Below are positions 7,364-13,506 of a stretch of DNA of 20,863 nt, piece by piece. The notes beneath the pieces were generated by a model that was not told the origin of the DNA, ran no database searches, and saw nothing but the letters and a program-made list of their open reading frames with translations. Position numbers and translations under genes: made by a program. Numbering within the stretch: position 1 is the first letter of the stretch; each line of letters starts with the position of its first letter. Source of the DNA: FEN-1088 sp031407985 (GTDB lineage: Bacteria > Myxococcota_A > Polyangia > Fen-1088); contig JANOJB010000032.1 in the NCBI GenBank assembly GCA_031407985.1, forward strand, positions 1-20,863, in the 5' to 3' direction.

Positions 7364-8230
7364 ATGGCGAACGAAACCATCCTGATCTCCGAGGTGATTC
7401 CCACAACTCCGCAGCGCATCTTCAGCGCGTGGCTGGACAGCGGTGAGCATTCCAGTTTCACGGGAAGCCAGGCGGCGGTCCTGCCCTTCGTGGGCGGCGC
7501 GTACAGCGCCTGGGACGGATACGTGCAGGGCAAGACGCTGGAGCTGAACGACGGCACACGCATCGTACAAAGTTGGCGCACGACCGAGTTTCCCGGCGAC
7601 AGCCCGGACTCGCGTCTGGAGATCACGTTGGAGCCGACGCTGGGAGGGACGTTGTTGACCCTGTTGCACACGGACATCCCGTCGGGCCAAAGCGACCGAT
7701 ACCGCGAAGGGTGGAATGAATACTATCTGTCGCGCATGAAGTCGTACTTCGCCGCCGCCGTTGACACATTCGACAAGGACGATTTCAGCGCCGCCCTTGA
7801 TGGATTCGATCTGGCCGCCGAGATCGATGCGGTGGACTTTCCGATGATGGGCTCCGTGACACCAGCTGTTTCTCCGTCGGTGCCGCCGCAGACGAAACAA
7901 GCCTCGGCCGAGCGGCCCGCGAAGGCCGCGTTGAAGAGCACGGCGAAGAAACCCGCGAAGGCGGTGCTGAAGGCGGCGGCGAAAAAACCCGCGAAGGCGG
8001 TGCTGAAGGCGGCGGCGAAGAAACCTGCGAAAGCAGTGCTGAAGGCGGCGGCGAAGAAACCCGCGAAGGCAGTACTGAAGGCGGCGGCGAAGAAACCCGC
8101 GAAGGCAGTACTGAAGGCGGCGGCGAAGAAACCCGCGAAGGCGGTGTCGAAGGCGGTGTCGAAGCGGGCGTCGGCGCGCGCCAAGATCACCAAACCGAAG
8201 CGGAAGGCCGCTTCCCCCAAACGTCGCTAG
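7364..8230 (+). CDS. AHSA1/SRPBCC-domain protein with histone H1-like Lys/Ala/Pro repeat tail
   Basis: A 288-residue two-part protein. Residues about 5-130 form an SRPBCC (START-like) fold of the AHSA1 type: ISEVIPTTPQRIFSAWLDS, the Gly-rich FVGGAYSAWDGYVQGK segment, IVQSWRTTEFPG, LEITLEP and the closing helix EGWNEYYLSRMKSYF. After a short acidic and Pro-rich linker, residues 195-254 are five identical copies of KKPAKAVLKAAA. A degenerate unit on each side and an Arg/Lys-rich end (ITKPKRKAASPKRR) complete the tail. It resembles H1/HU-type AlaLysPro tails that bind nucleic acid. The domain's ligand or client is unknown. DNA or RNA tethering is inferred from charge. No export signal is present, so it should be cytoplasmic. 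Confidence 0.82.
   Translation: MANETILISEVIPTTPQRIFSAWLDSGEHSSFTGSQAAVLPFVGGAYSAWDGYVQGKTLELNDGTRIVQSWRTTEFPGDSPDSRLEITLEPTLGGTLLTLLHTDIPSGQSDRYREGWNEYYLSRMKSYFAAAVDTFDKDDFSAALDGFDLAAEIDAVDFPMMGSVTPAVSPSVPPQTKQASAERPAKAALKSTAKKPAKAVLKAAAKKPAKAVLKAAAKKPAKAVLKAAAKKPAKAVLKAAAKKPAKAVLKAAAKKPAKAVSKAVSKRASARAKITKPKRKAASPKRR
7946..8125 (+). repeat. Five tandem 36-bp units coding KKPAKAVLKAAA
   Basis: Five in-frame 36-base units are identical at protein level. Units 4 and 5 (8054-8089 and 8090-8125) are identical in DNA. Units 1-3 differ only at a few mostly silent positions. This indicates recent slippage or unequal recombination and likely copy-number variation between strains. Confidence 0.9.
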
Positions 8231-8266
8231 CGCACGCGCGGAGGTCGCACGCCCAGGGCGCGCCGG

Positions 8267-9052
8267 CTACTTACAGTCCAGAAAGTAGATGTCGTCGACC
8301 CACAGATCGTACGTTTGCCCGGTGCCGATTGACCAATCCAGCGAATACAGCTTGCTGGGTGTCACCGACGGTGGGCGCGGGCTGCCCCAGCCAGCTTCCT
8401 GCGGCGACTCGGAGAACAGGACCTTGTATTCCTTCCACTCGGTCGTGAATTCCAGGTCCTGCCCGAAGTGGTTCCAGCAGGATTCCTTGCAGACGCCCGC
8501 GTCCTTGTGGGTGTTCACGTCGCCGATCTTGAAGCGAAACCGTTGCGTGGAGTTCGGACCGATCTTGGCCTTGAACGCGATCCCCACGTAGCGGGCGCCG
8601 TCATACGGATTCTTCGTCGAGAAGTTTGCGCCAAAGCCCGCGCCCCACGCGCCGTCCGCGCTGGTCGTCACGCCGAAGCCGCGCAGGGCGCGCGTCGATG
8701 GCGGCACGCCGCCCTCTTCGGGCTTGAACGGCTTTGGCTCGATCGTTGAACCCTGGTCGTCCTTCTTCGTCCACCAGTAGCCGTCGCGACCAGAGATCCG
8801 GGTCAACTGCGTGTCCTTGTCTTCAAAGTCGTCCAGATCGCCGTCGTCCGCGGGGCGTGTGGCGCCTGGGCACGTCCTGACGTTGGCCGCCGCCAGCGCG
8901 GCCTTACCGAGGACGGGCGCCGGTTTGCTGGCCCCGGGGGTGCCGCCACCCGAGCGCTTCTGGGAGACGCCGATGCAAGCGGACATCAGAAGGGTCGACG
9001 CCAACATTCCGGCCGCCAACCTGGCATGCATCGTCCGAGGCGCGTTGTTCAT
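8267..9052 (-). CDS. Lipoprotein with a carbohydrate-binding-like beta-sandwich domain
   Basis: A 261-residue lipoprotein. The signal peptide ends in LMSAC with Cys26, followed by a short Gly/Ser/Lys linker. The mature part begins DDGDLDDFEDKDTQLTRISGRDGYW and ends with a YDLWVDDIYFLDCK strand. It looks like the CBM/CIA30-type galactose-binding sandwich common in myxobacterial surface proteins. Paired cysteines (CKESCW) may form a disulfide. AGGAG lies eight bases before ATG 9052. It is the last gene of an apparent operon, 21 bases after the second beta-barrel gene, so a role at the outer membrane with those proteins is likely. Sugar binding is an inference; no specific ligand site can be named. 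Confidence 0.75.
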   Translation of the reverse strand: MNNAPRTMHARLAAGMLASTLLMSACIGVSQKRSGGGTPGASKPAPVLGKAALAAANVRTCPGATRPADDGDLDDFEDKDTQLTRISGRDGYWWTKKDDQGSTIEPKPFKPEEGGVPPSTRALRGFGVTTSADGAWGAGFGANFSTKNPYDGARYVGIAFKAKIGPNSTQRFRFKIGDVNTHKDAGVCKESCWNHFGQDLEFTTEWKEYKVLFSESPQEAGWGSPRPPSVTPSKLYSLDWSIGTGQTYDLWVDDIYFLDCK

Positions 9053-9073
9053 GGGAGTCTCCTGTTAGCCTGA

Positions 9074-10660
9074 CTACCACCACATGGTGGCGGAAAGAGT
9101 TAACACGTCGGTATCGGGAATCACGGTGACATCGGGTCTGGGTGGATCGCCCGCGCGCACCGTCGTCAGGGATCCGTTGAACCAGTGCGCGTACTGCAAC
9201 ATGATCTGGTCGGTCGCGACCCAGTCGCTGCGGAAGATGAGCCTGGGTGCCAGCACGGCGAACGAATAGTCGGACGCATCGACATTCGGCGCCACCTGAT
9301 CGTAACGGGTCGAAAACGCCAGCCACGACAGCAGGCTGTAGGTTCCCTCGATTCCGAATTTTCGCATGGTGATGTCGTCGAATCGCCGCGGCCCACTGCC
9401 GTCACACGGGGTGCAGTCGGCGCTGCTGACATGGGTCTGCATGCCGAACAGACTGACGAACAGATCCGGTCCGTCGCCCGAAAACGGCGTCGGATAACTG
9501 ACCAGCTTGCCGATGCTGAGATCGTACTGTCCACCGATGGTCGTCAGCGTTCCGGTTCCATTGCCCAGCAGGCCCAGGTAGTTGTCCATCAAGCCCTTGC
9601 CGCCCTTGGTGTTCAGGACGCTGACGATGCGGCTGACCGTGCGTGCGTTTTCGGCCTTGGTATAGGCGAACGCCAGGTACAGGTGCCCGAAGCGACCCAG
9701 CGTCATCCGGAGATCCGTCGCGGCGATGTCCATGCCGCCGTCCAGCGCCAGGCCGCCCGCCCGATCGTCCTGGCTCCAGGCGCGGATGTAATGTGCCCCG
9801 AGCACACCCAGCTTTCGATACCCGAGGCCCACGTGAGCATGGCTGGCGAAGGTCGATCCGGCGCCCGGATCCGCGAAGTCGTTCGATGCGTCGGGGATGG
9901 TACTGGCGGCGGCCTTGTTGCCCTGTCCCTGCAAACCTTGCTCCACGATCAGCGTGAAATTCCCGAAAGCCGCCTTTGCCGAGACCTGCTCGCCCATGCC
10001 GTTGATGCGCGCGATCATGGGCGTTCCGTAACGGCCTTCGTCGTATTCCCCCGCGGTACCGTAGCGGCTGGAGAACGCGCCCAGCAGGAACTGCACGCGA
10101 ACCTTCTTGTAGGGCTCGGGTGTGATGGCCACGAAAAGGTCGGTGATGCCTTGTTGCGCCGACGGTTCAAGGAAAGTCGTCGCCGCGTTGGCTTGCCGTG
10201 CGACGATGCTGACGTTCGCGCTGATGATGCTGTTGCCCTGGGAAAAATTCAGGCGGGCGTACGTGGTCGGCACCACGCCGGTGTGGGAGAAAGTTTCCAG
10301 ATCGTCGGGGACCACGGGGGGCGTATGCAGAACGGTCTTCTCTTGGCCAGGAAGCGGCATCGGGCGGGTGTTGAACCCCATGTTCAGCGGGGCGGTCAGG
10401 TAGCCGTGAAAATCGAAGCGCCAGTCGCTCTCCTTCGTCGATTTCTTGCCGAACGCCGGGGTCACGCCGCCGGGCAGCGCGCCCACCTGCGGCGCCGCGG
10501 GATCCAGGCTCATGGATGGCTCCAGGCCCATCGAGGTCATCTCGTCGCTGTCGCCGTTCGCTTCTTCCTTCGCTTCTTCCTTCGCTTCTTCGGCGCGGGC
10601 CGACAACGGTGCAACAGCGGCGCAGCAGACAACAGAAACAACAAGCAGCCGGTTCATCAT
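9074..10660 (-). CDS. Predicted outer-membrane beta-barrel protein, paralog of the upstream gene
   Basis: A 528-residue protein with a Sec signal peptide (MMNRLLVVSVVCCAAVAPLSARA). A short Glu/Ala/Lys repeat follows it. The remainder is rich in alternating amphipathic strands and ends in the aromatic pair WW, typical of BAM-recognised barrels. It aligns by eye with the upstream neighbour over most of its length, sharing GG-T-AFG, PLPGQ-TV-H, YPTPF-GDGPD (HPTPF in the paralog) and APRL-FRSDW. Two cysteines (CTPC) are not shared with it. GAGGAG at 10667-10672 precedes ATG 10660 and overlaps the stop of the upstream gene, showing tight operon coupling. I do not recognise a named porin family. 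Transport or adhesion is unresolved. Confidence 0.8.
   Translation of the reverse strand: MMNRLLVVSVVCCAAVAPLSARAEEAKEEAKEEANGDSDEMTSMGLEPSMSLDPAAPQVGALPGGVTPAFGKKSTKESDWRFDFHGYLTAPLNMGFNTRPMPLPGQEKTVLHTPPVVPDDLETFSHTGVVPTTYARLNFSQGNSIISANVSIVARQANAATTFLEPSAQQGITDLFVAITPEPYKKVRVQFLLGAFSSRYGTAGEYDEGRYGTPMIARINGMGEQVSAKAAFGNFTLIVEQGLQGQGNKAAASTIPDASNDFADPGAGSTFASHAHVGLGYRKLGVLGAHYIRAWSQDDRAGGLALDGGMDIAATDLRMTLGRFGHLYLAFAYTKAENARTVSRIVSVLNTKGGKGLMDNYLGLLGNGTGTLTTIGGQYDLSIGKLVSYPTPFSGDGPDLFVSLFGMQTHVSSADCTPCDGSGPRRFDDITMRKFGIEGTYSLLSWLAFSTRYDQVAPNVDASDYSFAVLAPRLIFRSDWVATDQIMLQYAHWFNGSLTTVRAGDPPRPDVTVIPDTDVLTLSATMWW
10559..10593 (-). repeat. Short 12-bp repeat coding Glu/Ala/Lys
   Basis: About three copies of a CTTCTTCCTTCG-type unit (plus strand) encode the EEAKEEAKEEA stretch just after the signal peptide of the second barrel protein. 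This is simple-sequence DNA prone to slippage. Confidence 0.7.
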
Positions 10661-10670
10661 TCGCTTCTCC

Positions 10671-12635
10671 TCACCACCAGATATTCACGTTCAGAGCGAT
10701 CAGCTGGTCGTCGATTTTCCCCGACGCCGACGTCGACTGACTGGCCTCGGGGTGACTGCGGGATCCATAGAACCACTTCGCGTACAACAACGTGATCTGT
10801 TCCCGGCTTTGCCAGTCGGACCGGAACACCAGGCGCGGCGCGATGACATGGAATGTTTCGCCTGAATCCAGGGACGTCGGCACGACCCGATCACCGCGCA
10901 CACCGGCGCCCAGCCAGGGAAAAAATTTGTACAACACATCCAAACCGTATTTGTGTCTGATGCGATCGTACGGTTCGAAGTCCGTCGACGACTTGGCGAT
11001 TGTGAAGCCGGCGTTGATCAGGATATCGGGGCCGTCGCCGTTGAACGGAGTGGGGTGGGCGACGATCTTTCCCAGACTGAGGCCATAGTTGATCGCGGCG
11101 ACCGCTATCGTTCCGGTTCCGCCGTTGGGTTGGCCCCACCACTTATCGGTCAGGTTTTGCCCCTCGCCGCCGTAGGTGATCAGGCCCCGCAGGACACAGG
11201 TGTTGTCGCCCTTGATGTACGCCGCCGCGACGCCTACAAAACCCCAAAGCTTGCTGTTCGCGGTCGCGTCGACGCCTATGATGTTGATGCGCCCATCTTT
11301 TGGTCGCGATTCGTCGATGCACCGGGAGACGGGGTTGTCGGTCGGCAGGTTTCGCGGATCGAAACCGGGGTCGCGAATCACGCCATCCTGCGACCAGTTC
11401 GTGATGTAGTGAACCTGCGCGCGCAGGACAGGATCACCCTTCCTGAGAATCCCCAGGTGAAGATGGTGAATCCACGACGCGGGATAAATGGGATTGGCGT
11501 TGCTGCCATTGCCTGCGTTCGGAACCGTACTCTGGGGCGTGGTGGGTTGGTTGCCCATGACGCTGTTCTCGTAGCCTTCGGGGGCCTTGCCGGTGCGGTT
11601 GCCCATGATGCCGTTTTCCAGCATGACGGTCACGGACGGGTTGATGGCGTACTCGGCCAGCACCGTGCCGCCCAGGCCGCGGGCCCCTCCGATGACGCTG
11701 TTCTGGTACATGCCCAGGCCATACTGACTCAGCGATCCGTAGTAGTTCGTGAAGTAGCCGACGTTCGCGTGCAGTCCGAAGTTACCCGCGGGCGGGGCGT
11801 TGAAGGTTAGAAACGCGTTGTTGACGAAGTACTGGGCGCCCGGCAGGTAGTAGGTCGACGCCTGGCTGGGATTCCAGGTGTTCAGCGAGAAGTTCGCGCT
11901 GACCACCTTGTTGCCGTATTCGAAATTCAACGCAGCCCAGTTTCCCGGCATGGTGCCGGTTCCGACGAACGACGCGTATTCGTCCAGGGTCTGCGGCTGG
12001 ATGTGGAAGACCGTGTTGGCCTGGCCAGGCAGTGGTTGCGGCCGTTGGTTCATGCTCATCTGAAGCGACGCGGTCAGAAATCCGTTGAAACGAAACGTCC
12101 AGTTCGACGCCGACATCGGCGCGCCGAAAGCGGCTGTCATTCCGCCCGGAATGCCGCCGTACAACGGCGCGTACGGCGACAGACTCAAAGCTTTTGCCAG
12201 GCGGTATCCGGGCAGGTAGCCCGCGTCGGGAAGTTCGTCCTTCTTGAGAAGATCTGGCGCCGCGGGGTCAACCGCGGGCGCCGCGACGACCAGGGGTGCG
12301 GGTGCGGTCGTCGTTGCTGCTGCGGGCGCGACGACGGGAGCAGGGGCGGGTGCGACGGTAGCTTCCGGTTGGAGCGCGGGTGCGGCGGCTGGAAGAGGCG
12401 TCGCAGCGGGCGCTGGCGCGTCTGCGGGCGTTGCGGGAGCGGCACCCGAGGCGGGCGCTCCTGCCGCGCGTGAAAGCGGGGCACCCCATCCCGCGGACGC
12501 GCGCACGGTCGGAAGCGTCAACGTGAACCCGATCGCCAGCGCCACCGCTGCACGGCCGTGCGATCGCCGGCTCACGACCAGAGCGACGGGTGACGACACG
12601 GGGAGACCCGGCGCCTGGGGCAGTCGGCCTGTCAT
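10671..12635 (-). CDS. Predicted outer-membrane beta-barrel protein with Pro/Ala-rich periplasmic linker
   Basis: A 654-residue protein. A long basic n-region leads into a signal core (RAAVALAIGFTLTLPTVRASA). Residues about 50-135 are almost only Ala, Pro, Thr and Val, a flexible linker such as those that cross the periplasm or peptidoglycan. From about residue 165 a barrel-like domain follows (TAAFGAPMSASNWTFRFNGF onward) and ends in NVNIWW. AAGGTGG lies six bases before ATG 12635, supporting this start. The barrel is paralogous to the next gene, which starts ten bases downstream. The Pro/Ala linker is unique to this copy, suggesting that it also contacts a periplasmic partner. The channel or ligand specificity is not evident. 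Confidence 0.8.
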   Translation of the reverse strand: MTGRLPQAPGLPVSSPVALVVSRRSHGRAAVALAIGFTLTLPTVRASAGWGAPLSRAAGAPASGAAPATPADAPAPAATPLPAAAPALQPEATVAPAPAPVVAPAAATTTAPAPLVVAAPAVDPAAPDLLKKDELPDAGYLPGYRLAKALSLSPYAPLYGGIPGGMTAAFGAPMSASNWTFRFNGFLTASLQMSMNQRPQPLPGQANTVFHIQPQTLDEYASFVGTGTMPGNWAALNFEYGNKVVSANFSLNTWNPSQASTYYLPGAQYFVNNAFLTFNAPPAGNFGLHANVGYFTNYYGSLSQYGLGMYQNSVIGGARGLGGTVLAEYAINPSVTVMLENGIMGNRTGKAPEGYENSVMGNQPTTPQSTVPNAGNGSNANPIYPASWIHHLHLGILRKGDPVLRAQVHYITNWSQDGVIRDPGFDPRNLPTDNPVSRCIDESRPKDGRINIIGVDATANSKLWGFVGVAAAYIKGDNTCVLRGLITYGGEGQNLTDKWWGQPNGGTGTIAVAAINYGLSLGKIVAHPTPFNGDGPDILINAGFTIAKSSTDFEPYDRIRHKYGLDVLYKFFPWLGAGVRGDRVVPTSLDSGETFHVIAPRLVFRSDWQSREQITLLYAKWFYGSRSHPEASQSTSASGKIDDQLIALNVNIWW

Positions 12636-12706
12636 CGGGGCCCACCTTCTACTCGAAGTGCCCGCCGTGCCTCAAGTCGCGCCCCGCGTCTTCGCCCATC
12701 GGAAGA

Positions 12707-13024
12707 CTACGTGCTGTCGCCGTCGGGGGATCGAATCACCACCTGATCGCGTTCGATGATGCGGCGGAATGATTCGTCGACGGTCGACCAATCGATAATG
12801 TCGACACCGTACGGAAGGTTCGATTCGCTGAAATCGTCCCGCATCGCTGCCAGTGTCGCGAACCCCAACGGTCCGTCGCCGACGATGGCCAGATCCAGGT
12901 CCGACGTGGCCTTCGCTGTTCCGGTAACCCGCGATCCGAACGCGCGTACTTCCCTGTCGGGCACGTGCCTTCGCAGCACCTCGCGCACCATGGCCAGGTG
13001 GTCAGGCTGGACGTGAAGTGGCAT
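12707..13024 (-). CDS. MNT-type nucleotidyltransferase (MntA-like antitoxin)
   Basis: A 105-residue minimal nucleotidyltransferase. The G-S-x10-D-x-D signature is complete, with G30-S31 and D42/D44 in GSRVTG...SDLDLAI. A third acidic candidate is D75 in YGVDIIDW. GGAGG lies about ten bases before ATG 13024. The gene overlaps the HEPN gene by 23 bases, the arrangement of HEPN/MNT toxin-antitoxin pairs. In those systems the MNT partner inactivates the HEPN RNase by AMP transfer. The catalytic residues look intact, so transferase activity is plausible. It could alternatively belong to the HI0073/HI0074-type two-component nucleotidyltransferase, whose target is unknown. Confidence 0.82.
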   Translation of the reverse strand: MPLHVQPDHLAMVREVLRRHVPDREVRAFGSRVTGTAKATSDLDLAIVGDGPLGFATLAAMRDDFSESNLPYGVDIIDWSTVDESFRRIIERDQVVIRSPDGDST

Positions 13025-13418
13025 CCCGCAGCGCCTCCATCAGGTCGCGCGCGTCGCCAGCCGACAGGCGCGCGCGCTCGAACACCCGCGCGGCTACATC
13101 CGCGTTGTAGGTGTGCGAGGTTTCGTTGCGGGCCTCGTAGTGTCCGATCCAAGCGGCGGCGTCGGGGATCAGGCGCACGCGGGCCGCTTCGCGAAAGAGA
13201 TCCTTCTTGGTGCGGATCACCGCGTCGTCAACCTGGGCGATGTCCTTCAAATACCGCTGCAGGAATTTCCACGACAGATCGATGGTGTATTCGAACCGCT
13301 GGATGACGCCATCGCGAATCAGATCGTCGCCCGGTGCCGCCGCGGCCTGGGTCAGACCCCTTTCCAGCTGTGCGATCGCCCTTTCGAAAGGTTCAAAATT
13401 GAACTGCTCCGGCGTCAT
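13002..13418 (-). CDS. HEPN-domain protein (HI0074-like nucleotidyltransferase-binding subunit / toxin)
   Basis: A 138-residue all-helical protein. MTPEQFNFEPFERAIAQLERGL, the FEYTIDLSWKFLQRYLK helix and ARNETSHTYN match the nucleotidyltransferase substrate-binding (HEPN) family. The RNase motif R-x4-H is present as R97 and H102. I took ATG 13418 because upstream extensions would run antisense into glnS and look unlike the family. No clear Shine-Dalgarno precedes it. It is the first gene of a two-gene unit with the MNT protein and is divergent from glnS. Members with the RxxxxH motif can be RNases in type VII toxin-antitoxin systems. Whether this one is toxic cannot be told from sequence. Confidence 0.8.
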   Translation of the reverse strand: MTPEQFNFEPFERAIAQLERGLTQAAAAPGDDLIRDGVIQRFEYTIDLSWKFLQRYLKDIAQVDDAVIRTKKDLFREAARVRLIPDAAAWIGHYEARNETSHTYNADVAARVFERARLSAGDARDLMEALRDATSRPA

Positions 13419-13506
13419 CGGCAACAGTCTAGCGCGCCGCACCCGTCGCCGAAACGCAACCTGACGGTCTTGTTCGGTTCCGGTCTTCAAGGCAAGCTGC
13501 GCCTGC

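Noticed and set aside
7946..8125. Regular 36-bp periodicity considered as a CRISPR array
   Set aside because: The units are contiguous and in frame with no unique spacers, and no cas gene is present.
7723..8220. Minus-strand open frame with AFAGFFAAAFST repeats resembling a hydrophobic repeat protein
   Set aside because: It is the exact complement of the Lys/Ala repeat tail, so the periodicity is inherited. It has no ribosome site.
9185..10795. Plus-strand open frame of 536 codons opposite the second barrel gene
   Set aside because: Its composition is Arg/Ala/His-rich with no signal or domain. The minus-strand frame has a signal peptide, a ribosome site and a barrel-type end.
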